Source of the DNA: Bolinopsis microptera | Taxonomy: Eukaryota; Ctenophora; Tentaculata; Lobata; Bolinopsidae | Assembly (NCBI RefSeq): GCF_026151205.1 | Contig: NC_087084.1 | Span: 2,760,845 to 2,824,844, forward strand | DNA: 64,000 nt | Direction: 5' to 3' | Shown: positions 1 through 52,402 of the stretch, piece by piece | Layout: the number at the start of each line of letters is the position of its first letter | Position numbering within the stretch: the stretch's first letter is position 1 | Program-made: the position numbers and the translations under genes | Notes under the pieces: generated by a model | What the model was told of the DNA's origin: nothing | What the model saw: the letters and a program-made list of their open reading frames with translations, nothing else | The model's database searches: none

Positions 1-1
1 C

Positions 2-112
2 AAGAACAACACCATGTTGAGCTATCGAATGGAAAGAAAGGGCTTGAGCTACTTTTACTGTAAAAGGAAGATACTTGATGACGGCATCAGTACCACTTTT
101 TTAGACATTTGA
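2..112 (+). CDS. Possible 3' terminal exon fragment of an upstream gene
   Basis: The frame starting at base 2 is open from the window edge to a TGA at 110-112 and encodes about 36 residues rich in Lys, Arg and Tyr, ending FLDI. The composition looks more coding-like than the AT-rich DNA that follows. No family is recognised. The fragment is short enough to be open by chance, so this is a tentative call. Confidence 0.22.
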   Translation, partial: KNNTMLSYRMERKGLSYFYCKRKILDDGISTTFLDI

Positions 113-248
113 TGTATCTCACATCGGTTTTGTGTACAGTATATGTAAATTTGTAATTGGAAGCTGTAGTTTCATTCTATTTTTGTCTTTGTGTAAAACT
201 GATGTTTACATCCTTTGATATTTTACGCTGATTGGTCTTAACCTTGAT

Positions 249-576
249 CACGTGACTCGATAGAAACCCTACTCCATATTAGAAGGCAATGTTCCCTTGT
301 TATACCATAAATGGTAATCTGTAGTTCGACCACCTGTGGTCGACTACCTGTGATCACGTGACAACGCCAACTAGCCAACCAGATTCACAAAAACGAATAT
401 AAATCACGTGACACTGCCTTAATGACCAATCAGAGGCTCTCTTTTACACCACGTGACAACTGTGCAGAATAGATATTTTTGCAGCAATATAAATCACGTG
501 ACACTGCCTTAATGACCAATCAGAGGCTCTCTTTTACACCACGTGACAACTGTGCAGAATAGATATTTTTTGCAGC
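249..576. promoter_or_regulatory. E-box (CACGTG) cluster with a 90-bp direct repeat
   Basis: Six CACGTG palindromes lie at 249-254, 355-360, 405-410, 450-455, 495-500 and 540-545, mostly in the TCACGTGAC context bound by bHLH-ZIP factors of the USF/MITF/TFEB type. Four of them sit in two near-identical 90-bp copies (396-485 and 486-576), each also carrying a CCAAT box (gaCCAATcag). The density suggests a promoter or enhancer. The target could be an upstream gene or the 5' end of the glypican gene; this is inferred from motifs only. Confidence 0.4.
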
Positions 577-3000
577 CAAATCAGCACATACATTACTACT
601 TACATAATTGTTATCCATAAAACATGATTCATATAAAACGTAAACATGCATAACACAATTGAAAATACAAAATATGGCAAAATGATAGGCTAAGCGTTAA
701 TTAGTTTCGCGTCTCTATCCGGCCATATGCGCTTTTTTCAAACATGAACTTTTTGAAAGGAACACAGCATTAAAAAATAACGAGCTAAATAAGGCTGAGC
801 CAAGTTTGCCAATTTTTTGTTTCTCAGCTAGCTCTTCGTGTAAAAAAAGCTTTTAAAATTGCCGCGTTTAATTGGGTCGGCGTGCCAAAAATTTTTCCAT
901 GTTTACTTGCTGCTCATGCTAAAAGCCAATGAATGACATTTTATTAAGCTAACTATATCAAATATGATTTTAATATTACATAAATAATTAACAACATTTA
1001 TAGTTATTGTGCAATTGAAAAATTACAGTGCAGTATGCGATCATTTTTATAATTTGATTGTTTATGTTTATAATCATTACCTTCCTGTTTACATGTTTTA
1101 AATGTTAAAACTTGCATATTTTGTATTTATTATATTATATTATAGCGAAATAAAAAGCTGGGACTATTAAATAAATAATAAAATCACAAATGACCATTCT
1201 TTGTTCTTACAACAATTAAAATCGAATAGCAGAAAAATTGATGGTTGAAACATTCAAGGTTATTTCTTGTGTAATATTTATTTGGGGAACTAATTGAATA
1301 AAGTTTCATCATGGCACAATAATCATAAATCGTTTAAGCCGCGCGATACTGCGTTATGTTCAGCGCGGTCATACTCACGCGTTTGACAAGGAAAAGTGAA
1401 ATCGAGCGCTAGCAACGCAAGCTGCGACTGCTCGCATCACGCATGAAGTATTATTGTTGGAATGTTGTACTATTGGATTACTTTTCATGTCATTAGTTTG
1501 GAAGGAGCTGCCCGCACTATATCTCCATACGTCCGGGCCACTCTATCACAAATATGATCTTAACAAACAATGTTCTTGCCGATAGTTTTCCTTTTGATCA
1601 ATAACCGCTATTTTGTCGAGTCCTACAGTGATTCTTGCACCACCGTTCGTCAGCAGTATTCTACTATGGATATTGGAAACTCAAATGATGTCCCATACTC
1701 TCTTCAACCAGGTTACATTCGTCTCCTCGATTTAATTGATGTCTGCTTTGTCGTTGCTTTTTTTCCTGTGTTATTTTATTTAATGCCGACAAATTATTCG
1801 AGATGGCCCAAAAGTCTGTATCCAACTTTCGGAGAATAGTTCTCAGAAATTATGCGTGAAAATGAGATGCAGTTCCGTCGAAAATAAACCCTTGTTCAGT
1901 TTAATATGCCGATAGTAATATTTCTCCACAAATCAGTCAACACCGTCAATTCACAGGTGGAATTTGTAGCGTGACTAAAGGATGTTGCTCTGCCGATATG
2001 GAGCGATCTTTCTCAAAACGAGTAAAAAGAGAGTACACAGCTACCAGCAGAGCTTACTTCGACCATGTTTATCAAACCGTTAAAGCTCGATCAGAGCACT
2101 TTCAGAGTAGGTGTTTTTAGTACTAAAAGATTTTGTTTTTTGTTTTTTAGTACTAAAAGATTTTTTATCTTCCTGATATCTGTGTCAGGGTCGTCTGAGT
2201 TGATTCCATTAAACGTATCGCACATTTTTTTTGCTGTCACTCATTTAAACTTCATCAGCCAAACCTTCCAAATTGACAGAATATTGAATTATTGTCATCC
2301 CCTGTCTGGGAATCTAATACAACCAGTTGATATCCCCGAGTAAAATTACACTAACTTAATTTTAACAGATATAAGATGGTAATAGTCTAGGCTCACTGTA
2401 ATTTAACTCCAGTGCTCCACAATATGTTATAACAACATAGCTAATTAGTCACTGGATATGAACTCTTTACAATCTGGTAATGTCTTTAATTTAAGGCACG
2501 GGTCACAACATGCAACGTAATATACTTCCAGTATGTTTCCTAATAGATCCCCCATTACATAATATTACGCCCCATAATGCTTACTAAACTGCCCTGGAGA
2601 CATGGCTCTGGAGGGTACTAAGTTATCAGCTGTATTGCTGGGTATTAAAATGCTTTTAGTTCCTTTATAAGGAAGCTAGCAGCAGACCTGGTTCCTTTGC
2701 CTTATTTTCCTCATCTTTATCTTTTTCACAGTTTTATTTCTCCTGCTGATTCATTGTTTTTGTGCTGTTCTGTGCGTCTTGAGGTGTTTAGATTCTAAAT
2801 TAAAACCTAAACTTGATAAAGTGTTAAGGTTCTACACTAAGCCACTAAATCCAGTTACACTTTATAGTTACTATATTACTAATCTCTAATTTGCTCTATC
2901 GCGAATATCTCCGACAAAACTCACTAAATATTTCACTTTTTCGTTTGAGTCTCCGAAGATGCGACCGTCAAGACTTAAAAAACACAAATATCTTTGTCTC
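577..3000. other. AT-rich intergenic DNA, no gene recognised
   Basis: I read both strands for splice-bounded exons and conserved motifs and found none. Short open frames at 1570-1839 and 2065-2343 have AT-driven composition and no recognisable family. GC rises briefly around 1335-1450. Confidence 0.5.
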
Positions 3001-3015
3001 GTGCCCTTACGTCAA

Positions 3016-3055
3016 ATCCTGTGTAATCCTGTGTAATCCTGTGTAATCCTGTGTT
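3016..3055 (+). repeat. 10-bp tandem repeat (ATCCTGTGTA), 4 copies
   Basis: Four consecutive copies of a 10-bp unit are visible, the last one degenerate. Confidence 0.85.
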
Positions 3056-3301
3056 GTGCATTTCTAACTGTATAAAGATTTGTTAAAGTAAAGTGAAAAG
3101 TACCACAGTCAATAAACTGGAATTTCACAACACAAACTAAGAATTACTTGACCGTCGCGTCAAGATTAGAACATTTCTCTCTTTATCATGTAAACATGCT
3201 GGATAGTGGATAAATGTAATAGAATAAGACTTTGTAGCGAATATAATTACAGCGACTACCCCAGTAAATCTATCCATTTTACATCCTGCCTTAGCAGAAA
3301 T

Positions 3302-3471
3302 AGAGAGTCAGCAGTTAGCACAAGTCGAGTAGCACAAGTCGAGTTAGCACAAGTCGAGTAAGTCGAGTAAGTCGAGTAAGTCGAGTAAGTCGAGTAAGTC
3401 GAGTCGAGTTAGCACACTTTATAAAACTCTCCCTAGCACTAGAGTTAACAATAGAGAGTCAGCAGTTAGCC
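3302..3471 (+). repeat. AAGTCGAGT 9-bp array flanked by a short direct repeat
   Basis: About nine copies of AAGTCGAGT or its longer form agcacAAGTCGAGT run from 3316 to 3414. The sequence agagagtcagcagttagc flanks the array on both sides (about 3302 and 3453), so the array sits inside a roughly 150-bp direct repeat. Confidence 0.8.
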
Positions 3472-4650
3472 AAACTAAAGTTAGTGCCCTGCGCTAGTGG
3501 ACTGGCTTCTCACATTTTCACACACAGAGTCCATGAAAATGACGTTACACATTCAATATAAGCACTATAGCGTATTTCGTGACAAATATTTACTTGTCTA
3601 AGTTATGTGGAATATTCCGCAAAGTCGCACCCTCCCTTTATAATACCCCACACTACTATGTACCAGAGAACAGCACTGGTGGTACAAGCTTGCAACCTAC
3701 AGCTCGGAACAAGACCCAGTTATACCCAATTATCGTACTAGACTCCCGGTTCCCACATCTGCCCTAATATTGAGGGTACATTTCAACTATCACACACTTC
3801 CGGTCTTCTGGATTCCTTCCCCGACCTTCTCTAATTTTTATTCCGACTCGGTCCGGAATATAATTTGTAACGTTTATACCATGTTATTGTTTACGGGGGA
3901 TTTAGGATTATCACAATAAATGGTATGCGGGTATGTAGTGAGATATCATCATAGGGTTCTCATGACTATATCACAGTCTATGCAGTGATACTCTTGTTAA
4001 TTTATACTGATATTGTTGCTAAACAGCATTACCTTAATGTCATTGTAATTTGTCATGCTAAACAAGTATTTGTTTGTTTAATTAGATCTGGAAATTGATA
4101 AAAGTACATGAAATTAATTAGGCCAGTCATTGATGCACATTATCGGCTCCAAACATGCAGATTTACTGATACTTCTGAGATTATGCACAGACTTTCCTTT
4201 TGTGAAATTAGCAAAAGCAGAAATGGATATTTTATCCAATTTTGCTCTATTTTGTATATAAATTTTGTCTGTTTTCCGCCGGTAACTCAAAAATTACGTT
4301 TTTTAAGGTACCTAATATATTGCTTCAAAAATTGTATATTATAAACATGGTCAATTGGTCATCGCGAACATTTTGCACTCACTGAAACGTTTCTAGGACC
4401 TTCATAGCCTAACTTACCAGACACTCATATTTTTTGACGATTTTTAAAGTTCTTGATTTCTACTCAGTACTGATATCAGTATTTTTACAAATAACAATAA
4501 ATAATACATTGTTATAAATGATTAGATAATTAGATAATTACTGTTTGTTTCTAAACCGTATAACCTTGTTTCCAGTGTCGATAGAGCGGTACATTCTACA
4601 CAACGCGAGGATATCCCTCCAGAGCTGCTCCTTGTTACACAGCAACCTAA

Positions 4651-5515
4651 CCCAGTTACCAGTCAGCACTACTGCTAACCAACACCTTGACAACCACAAG
4701 GTAGTTACCATTAGTTACCACCAAGTTACCACTAGTTACCACCAAGTTACCACTAGTTACCACTAGTTACCACAGCAACATAACCCAGTTACCAGTCAGC
4801 ACTACTGCTAACCAACACCTTGACAACCACAAGGTAGTTACCACTAGTTACCACTAGTTACCACCAAGTAACCACTTTACCACTAGTTACCACAGCAACA
4901 TAACCCAGTTACCAGTCAGCACTACTGCTAACCAACACCTTGACAACCACAAGGTAGTTACCATTAGTTACCACCAAGTTACCACTAGTTACCACTAGTT
5001 ACCACCAAGTAACCACTTTACCACTAGTTACCACAGCAACATAACCCAGTTACCAGTCAGCACTACTGCTAACCAACACCTTGACAACCACAAGGTAGTT
5101 ACCATTAGTTACCACCAAGTTACCACTAGTTACCACTAGTTACCACCAAGTAACCACTTTACCACTAGTTACCACAGCAACATAACCCAGTTACCAGTCA
5201 GCACTACTGCTAACCAACACCTTGACAACCACAAGGTAGTTACCATTAGTTACCACCAAGTTACCACTAGTTAACACCAAGTTACCATTAGTTACCACTA
5301 GTTACCACAGCAACATAACCCAGTTACCAGTCAGCACTACTGCTAACCAACACCTTGACAACCACAAGGTAGTTACCACTAGTTACCACCAAGTAACCAC
5401 TAGTTACCACTAGTAACCACTTTACCACTAGTTACCACTAGTTACCACTAGTTACCACTAGTTACCACTAATTACCACAAGTTACCACTAGTTACCACTA
5501 GTTACCACTTTTGTT
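4651..5515 (+). repeat. Compound minisatellite: 120-141-bp blocks plus GTTACCACTA arrays
   Basis: Six copies of a block beginning cccagttaccagtcagcac occur at about 4651, 4784, 4904, 5045, 5186 and 5319. They are separated by variable numbers of a roughly 10-bp GTTACCA(C/T)TA unit, which continues alone to about 5515. Spacing of 120-141 bp shows higher-order organisation. Frames opened by the repeat, such as 4545-4766, are not called as coding. Confidence 0.85.
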
Positions 5516-6436
5516 AACTTTATCACTTAAACTCTACCTGGTGTAGTTGGAGGACTGATTTAGTTGCAGTTGTACGATTCAACACGCATAAAATGTATGT
5601 AAACGCGCTGATAATTACAAAAAACTAATTACATAATTACAAAAAAACTAATTACAATTTAGTGATTACTTTACAAAGCAGTAACTATAGATAGAACACC
5701 AATTTTCAATCACTTGTAAATTACATTTTTAATTTTTGATTAATTAATTAATTACTTGCGGACGATTGATTTTGTTTGCATCCCACCTAGATCGATTTAA
5801 AAAAGACGAGATTATCATCTAAATCGTTTATATATTTGGTTTAATCGATTTCTTTTGATGGGCATTAGGCATTTCCCTCTAAATAACCCTGTATCTACTG
5901 ATATCTTGTAACCAATAACTCGTACCTTGCATATCTCGTACGTACCGTGTACTCATATCTTCTAAGTATCTGCCTGAAAATAAGTAAACCGCGCCAAGTT
6001 CAGTAAAAACAAGACCACATCTGACTTAAACTGCTGGGAACTAGCAAGCATGTAAAGTGTATACAGTAACAATAATTACTCTAACACTAAGTGTGACAAT
6101 AGAGTGCAGTTACAATACTGCTATTCAAAGTAGAAGTGGCACTAAAGTGGCATTTGTTAAGAGAAGTGGCACTAAAGTGGCACTTGCTAAGAGAAGTGGC
6201 ACTTCTTAAGAGAAGTGGCACGTTATGTTGCTTCATCCGTTGTATGTTAATGTGGCCAAAGCGAACAATTTCCATCCTTGATGAGCCGTTTTAGGTTCAT
6301 GTTAAGGCAAACGTAAGGACCCCCTTGCCATCACTATTCACTGCAAGCGTCTTTTTAACAGATGATGTGGTAACTACTCGTATTGTTTCTAATGCTATTT
6401 AATAATTTAATTAACTATTTAATTAATTATTTCCAG
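5516..6436. other. AT-rich DNA upstream of the first visible glypican exon
   Basis: Apart from the 30-bp repeat at 6130-6222, no exon or motif is recognised here. It is probably intronic sequence of the glypican gene, whose N-terminal exons I could not locate. Confidence 0.4.
6130..6222 (+). repeat. About 30-bp tandem repeat containing AGAAGTGGCAC
   Basis: Three to four degenerate copies of agaagtggcactaaagtggc plus a ttgytaag tail. Confidence 0.75.
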
Positions 6437-46088
<39,652 letters not shown>

Positions 46089-46199
46089 GATCACGTGACC
46101 AACCACGTTACACTCGCCCTACTCTGCACTCACAGCTCCTACACTATACTGGTGGTGGTGGTTCCGGTGATCTGGTTAAGAAGACAGAGCGGTTGCAAG

Positions 46200-46214
46200 A
46201 GAGAGAGAGAGAAA
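46200..46214 (+). repeat. Short (GA)n tract in the 3' UTR, copy A
   Basis: A GA tract that is longer in copy B (49397-49422). Confidence 0.8.
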
Positions 46215-47961
46215 GAAAACCTGACAGACAAAACGAATCCTGAAATTACAAGAATTACCGAAGATAGGACCCTCCCCAGGGCACGGTTACCAGGACACGG
46301 TTGCCTTAGTTTCGTGCGAAATTAGGAAGATTGTTGGGACATGTCATTAGGGAGACAAACATGTGACTAGGATTGGTCCAATCGCGTGTGTAATTCGTCC
46401 CGTCTTGGTGACTTCGTGATCGTTACATTGGATTTCTGTAACGTTTCCCTGAAATTTCTCCAAAAGTGTTCTATGACACGGCAGAAATGGCGTCAAACTG
46501 TTTCGTTTAGAAGCAAAAACATTTAGTAATACACTGAACAACCAAAAGACTCCTAAGATTATAAGTATGTGATATTATGACAATTTTATAATTTGAAACT
46601 AAACTTGATAAATCAGAGGTTTATCATGTGTATTGTTAACAAAACTCTAGATTAGATTCTTGCCTGTTATGTACTGAAGGCAGGTCTGCATATTCTGCAT
46701 ATTCTGCATATTTCGCATACTCCTAATATTTCCCATTTCGTTTGCATGATCCATGTAACACGTATACTATTAGATAAATCTGTGTTGTATTATTAATCAT
46801 AAGAAATAGAAACTTTCTAATTTATCTCGTGTGACTAATGAGTAACGTGTGTAGTGACAAACTCCTGACAGTAAAAAAAAGTGGTGTCAGATAAAAGTGG
46901 CGTCTGAAAATAATACCATTTTCTTATTTCTTGTATTTGTTTCATAGTAGACGCTCATTTTATCTGCCAATACAATAACATTGTATGGACTATTGCTGCG
47001 CGTTCCAAGTTTTATATCTTTAAATTATCTTAAGTTTGAAGTGCCCTGAAATTGTATATCGGCCCATTTACAGTAGTCAAGGTTACTATTTTATGAATTG
47101 AGTTACATAGAAGGACCCCACATTGGTTCCATTGAATTAACTGTTGTATATATCATGGAAACAACTTCGACTCACTTTTATTAATTGCCAAAGTGAAACT
47201 AAAAAAAGTGAGAACTTTTAATTTCATAAAGCTTTTCAATGCTTGCATCTTGATAAAATCTGAACCGAGGTTATTCGTGTAACGAAACTTTGAGTTAAAC
47301 TAACATTGTGTTATGTTGAATAATATGATCAAATAATTTTATACCTCTTTGTTCTGAAAATATGTTGTCACTTTCCTTGTTCATAAAAGAGTAAAGCGTT
47401 TAAAAAACGAAACAGTAAATTTTTGCTATACCCAAATATGAAAGAAATAAAATAAATGTATAATAACGGTGCAGGATGTTCAGCACGACAAGATACTGGT
47501 GGAAATTATTTTGTATGCCCTAAAATGACTCCTCCAGATCCAGTCGGACCCTTAAATTACACATAACTCACTAGCTGAAGTAGCTCTGATACATCAGATT
47601 AGAATCTGTAACTAATGAAGTAAACGATGTGACAGGATTTCAATTGTATGTCGTTCCAACTGTCAATGCGTTGCACTTGTTTACGAAAATAAACACGAGG
47701 TAAGAAAGTCGGTTAGTTAGGTAGTGCCAGTTATTTGGTAAAAAGATAATATTTTGGTACACCAAATATTGCATATAATTTTGGTATTTTGGTACACCAA
47801 ATATTGCATATAATTTGGTGGATGTGGGACGAGCTTTTTAGGTTTTAATTCCATGAGGTTGAACATCATGAACTTAAACATTATACTTCTGCAGATATTC
47901 CGAAGAAACAAAGTATATGTCCACAGAATGTACCAAGGCGAGATGGACAATGGTATGCCTT

Positions 47962-49080
47962 ACTACGGTAGAAGTTAATAAATATTAGCGGTGTCACGCC
48001 TACTTAATGTTCAAACTAGCTCTTTCCTAGTTTCCACCGGAAGCGCCATATAGAGAATTTCCTTGGATAGCTGTCACGTGACAGTCACGAGATATCGATT
48101 GAGCGCGTTTACTGGTTGGATATATAGCGCGTGATATTGAGCTATTATGCAGACCCAATTACGCACCATATAAGGCGTAATTAAGAGCTCTCGGAGTTGC
48201 AGGGAGTTGTAATAGCGTGAAATTGGCTGGTTGATTAGGTGTAACAGTACATTCAAGTAAATGTTTCGTAAACTATGTTGGTTATAAAGTTAACTTTGGT
48301 TTTAGAACAGTGTGTGAGGGCGCGTACAAATGGAAGTGCACTGATTTGTTGTTCAAATGGTTCGAATAAAGATTTGTCCGAACCGGCTGAAATCGTTGTT
48401 ACGTTGAAAACTGTCTCGATTACCTTGTTACCTAGCTAGTAACTTGGTATGAAGAGAAAGTGGAAACCAGACGAAAGTAAGACGAAGTCTCGGGGATCGG
48501 GGATGCAGCCTACAATGGGCATGAATATATAGAGGGCCCTAGGTTGCTCCCCAGATCGGCAGTCCAATAACACATTTTCTGAAAATTTCTAATTTTCAAA
48601 CTTTTCATCAGTCCTACGCCACTGCTATGTAATGAGCGCCATGAGCTGGCACAGAATTTGTTGTCTCTGATTTTGATAAATTTGGTACCAAAAGTTGCCT
48701 CTAAGTGTGAATAATGAAAATTCACCGTTTATCAGCGCTTGATTAGAAAAAACCACAACTTTCTCACTGAATTTTAATTGAAAAATGCCATTAATAGTTT
48801 ATACCTTAAGTAAAACAAAATTTAAGTAAAACAAAATTTAAATTTTATTGCCATATTACAATGAATAATAATATCATAATAAACATAGTTAAACTTAAAC
48901 ATCCGATAATAAACTCATGAATATTGGATATGCTAACAAAATGTAAAATAAGCTTTTTACTATATAGTAGTGAACTACTCGAAGATTCGTCTCAATCATA
49001 CATTTTTATCAGCGCAATTCAAAATTTAAATAAAAATTCTAAAGCAGAAGTGAACGTTATTCAAATACTCCATACTGTTT
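47962..49080. other. Spacer between the two duplicated blocks
   Basis: No gene recognised. It carries GTCACGTGAC-type sequence near 48075-48085. The small minus-strand frames at 48074-48256 and 48510-48725 are not called. Confidence 0.5.
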
Positions 49081-49173
49081 GCCCTAATAGAGATTAGATA
49101 CATGTAACTATATTGAAGCTCAACCCAAATTAAAAATCCACTCTAAAGTTTCTTACAACCTCTTTATCCGCAG

Positions 49174-49288
49174 GTCCACAAGAGACCACGACACACTACC
49201 TGCCCCACTGGATCCCACATCCTCAGCAGTAACCGGCCTCAGCTTATCTCTCCTCCTACTCCTCCTCTCCGCTACAGTCTCCAACTGA
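49174..49288 (+). CDS. Glypican alternative terminal exon B
   Basis: It keeps the same acceptor (tttatccgcag), frame and TGA as exon A. Two coding differences from exon A are both silent (TTA/CTA Leu, GCG/GCA Ala). If used, it gives the same protein C-terminus with a different 3' UTR. Whether it is transcribed is unknown. Confidence 0.7.
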
Positions 49289-51023
49289 TATCACGTGACC
49301 AACCACGTTACACTCGCCCTGCACTACACTCACAGCTCCTACACTATACTGGTGGTGGTGGTTACAGTGATCTGGTTAAGAAGACAGAGCGGTTACAAGA
49401 GAGAGAGAGAGAGAGAGAGAGAAAGCCTGACAGACAAAACGAATCCTGAAATTACAAGAATTACCGAAGATAGGACCCTCCCCAGGGCACGGTTACCAGG
49501 ACACGGTTGCCTTAGTTTCGTGCGAAATTAGGAAGATTGCTGGGACACGTCATTAGGGAGACAAACATGTGACTAGGATTGGTCCAATCGCGTGTGTAAT
49601 TCGTCCCGTCTTGGTGACTTCGTGATCGTTACATTGGATTTCTGTAACGTTTCCCTGAAATTTCTCCAAAAGTGTTCTATGACACGGCAGAAATGGCGTC
49701 AAACTGTTTCGTTTAGAAGCAAAAACATTTAGTAATACACTGAACAACCAAAAGACTCCTAAGATTATAAGTATGTGATATTATGGCAATTTTATAATTT
49801 GAAACTAAACTTGATAAATCAGAGGTTTATCATGTGTATTGTTAACAAAACTCTAGATTAGATTCTTGCCTGTTATGTACCGAAGGCAGGTCTGCATATT
49901 CTGCATATTTCGCATACTCCTAATATTTCCCATTTCGTTTGCATGATCCGTGTAACACGTATGCTATTAGATAAATCTGTGTTGTATTATTAATCATAAG
50001 AAATAGAAACTTTCTAATTTATCTCGTGTGACTAATGAGTAACGTGTGTAGTGACAAACTCCTGACAGTAAAAAAAGTGGTGTCAGATAAAAGTGGCGTC
50101 TGAAAATAATACCATTTTCTTATTTCAATTCTTGTATTTGTTTCATAGTAGACGCTCATTTTATCTGCCAATACAATTACAATAACATTGTATGGACTAT
50201 TGCTGCGCGTTCCAAGTTTTATATCTTTAAATTATCTTAAGTTTGAAGTGCCCTAAAATTGTATATCGGCCCATTTACAGTAGTCAAGGTTACTATTTTA
50301 TGAATTGAGTTACATAGAAGGACCCCACATTGGTTCCATTGAATTAACTGTTGTATATATCATGGAAACAACTTCGACTCACTTTTATTAATTGCCATGC
50401 CAAAGTGAAACTAAAAAAAGTGAGAACTTTTAATTTCATAAAGCTTTTCAATGCTTGCATCTTGATAAAATCTGAACCGAGGTTATTCGTGTAACGAAAC
50501 TTTGAGTTAAACTAACATTGTGTTATGTTGAATAATATGATCAAATAATTTTATACCTCTTTGTTCTGAAAATATGTTGTCACTTTCCTTGTTCATAAAA
50601 GAGTAAGGCGTTTAAAAAACGAATCAGCAAATTTTTGCTATACCCGAATATGAAAAAAATAAAATAAATGCATAATAACGGTGCAGGATGTTCAGCACGA
50701 CAAGTTACTGGTGGAAATTATTTCGTAGGCCCTAAAATGACTCCTCCAGATCCAGTCGTACCCTTAAATTACACATAACTCACTAGCTGAAGTAGCTCTG
50801 ATACGTCAGATTAGAACCTATAAGACTGGTCTACAGCTCGCCATTTTTTAGGTTCAAGAAAATCGAGGACGTTCAAATGGTGCAGGATGTTCAGTTTGAT
50901 AAATTACTGGTGGAAAATATTTCATAGGCCCTAAAATGACTCCTTCAGATCCAGTCTTACCCTTAAATTGGACATAACTCACTAGCTGAAGTAGCTCTGA
51001 TACTGATTTCAGGGATAATACCC

Positions 51024-51098
51024 GGTAGTAGAGACTAGGTAGTAGAGACTAGGTAGTAGAGACTAGGTAGTAGAGACTAGGTAGTAGAGACTAGGTAG
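51024..51098 (+). repeat. 14-bp tandem repeat GGTAGTAGAGACTA, 5 copies
   Basis: Perfect copies inside duplication copy B only. Confidence 0.92.
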
Positions 51099-52376
51099 GA
51101 CAAGTGAAACTACTGTTTAGGAGGAAACGCGAGCTTTCAGTGTGCTACACTTCCATCAGGCTAAAATTAGAGGCTAAAATTAAATTAATCATTATCTTAT
51201 CATGAGACTGATAAACAGCGAACCTCTCCAGAATCTTATAGCTCTGATACGTCAGATAAAAACCTGTAAGTGTAAGAAAGGCCTCCAACTCGCCATTTTT
51301 GAGATTCAAGGAAATTGAGGATGCATGCAGATGTTCAAAGGGTGCAGGATGTTCAGTTCAATAAAATATTGGTAGAAATTATTTTGTAGGCCCTAAAATG
51401 ACTCCTCCAGATCCAGTCTTACCTTTAAATTGGACATAACTCACTAGCTGAAGTAGCTCTGATAAATTGGATAAGAACCTGTAAGACAGGCCTCAAGCTC
51501 GCCATTTTTAAGATTCAAGGAAATCGAGGGTGCACGTCACTGTGCAGGATGTTCAGTTCGACAAAATACCGGTGAACATTTTTTCGTAGGCCCTAAAATG
51601 ATTCCTCCAGATCCAGTCTTAACCTTAAATTGTACATAACACACTAGCTGAAGTAGCTCTGATACGTCAGATTAGAATCTGTAACTAATGAAGTAAACGA
51701 TGTGACAGGATTTCAATTGTATGTCGTTCCAACTGTCAATGCGTTGCACTTGTTCACGAAAATAAACACGAGGTAAGAAAGTCGGTTAGTTAGGTAGTGC
51801 CAGTTATTTGGTAAAAAGATAATATTTTGGTACACAAAATATTGCATATAATTTAGTGGATGTGGGACGAGCTTTTTAGGTTTTAATTCCATGAGGTTGA
51901 ATATCATGAACTTAAACATTATACTTCAGAAATTCCGAAGAAACAAAGTATATGTCCACAGAATGTACCAAGGCGAGACGGACAATGGTATGCCTTTCCT
52001 ATTTTTATTGAACTTTTCTTTGCAAATGTATATACAATTAAAAGTAGAATAGTACTACTGTAATAATAGTAGATTGAGTAGAATGTTAACAGAATATTAG
52101 CAATTCGATATTTTCTCCCTCTTCCCGTAATGTCTCTTAGCTGATGAATATTATTCGGTAATAAGACCAAGAGCGACTGTCTTTTGAAAAAGTTGCTAAA
52201 TTTATTAAGTGCCACGTCCGTCGTCCACTATTTCCTTTTTACTTTCTTACTTTGATTTAACTTTTAATTGCTATAAAAAACTCTTAAACTTGAGTTTTAT
52301 TATTGATTTGTCGAGTGTCCAGTAAGAAACTCAGGAACTGCTTATCGTAAAGTTTATCTTCATCATTAATTTAACC

Positions 52377-52391
52377 ATGATATCCCTTTAA
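52377..52391 (+). promoter_or_regulatory. Minimal upstream ORF before the GPCR start
   Basis: ATG ATA TCC CTT TAA lies 12 bases before the receptor ATG. If included in the 5' UTR it could dampen translation. This is inferred from position only. Confidence 0.3.
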
Positions 52392-52402
52392 CCAGCACGA
52401 TT

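Larger units (their letters stand above)
49081..51996 (+). repeat. Segmental duplication, copy B (expanded)
   Basis: This copy matches 45881-47961 but is about 0.8 kb longer. A block starting gtgcaggatgttcag, single in copy A (47469), occurs four times (50681, 50880, 51342, 51542), and a 14-bp array is inserted at 51024-51098. Confidence 0.93.

Noticed and set aside
4558-4700. Possible upstream glypican exon after ttgtttccag
   Set aside because: No frame gives the conserved N-terminal cysteines, and the sequence runs directly into a tandem repeat.
47893-47952. Exon-like stretch before GTATGC at the end of both duplicated blocks
   Set aside because: It reads IPKKQSICPQNVPRRDGQW in one frame, but copy B has lost the cag acceptor and no family is recognised.
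48340-48390. tRNA-like GGTTCGAAT motif
   Set aside because: No A box, acceptor stem or anticodon arm at proper spacing.
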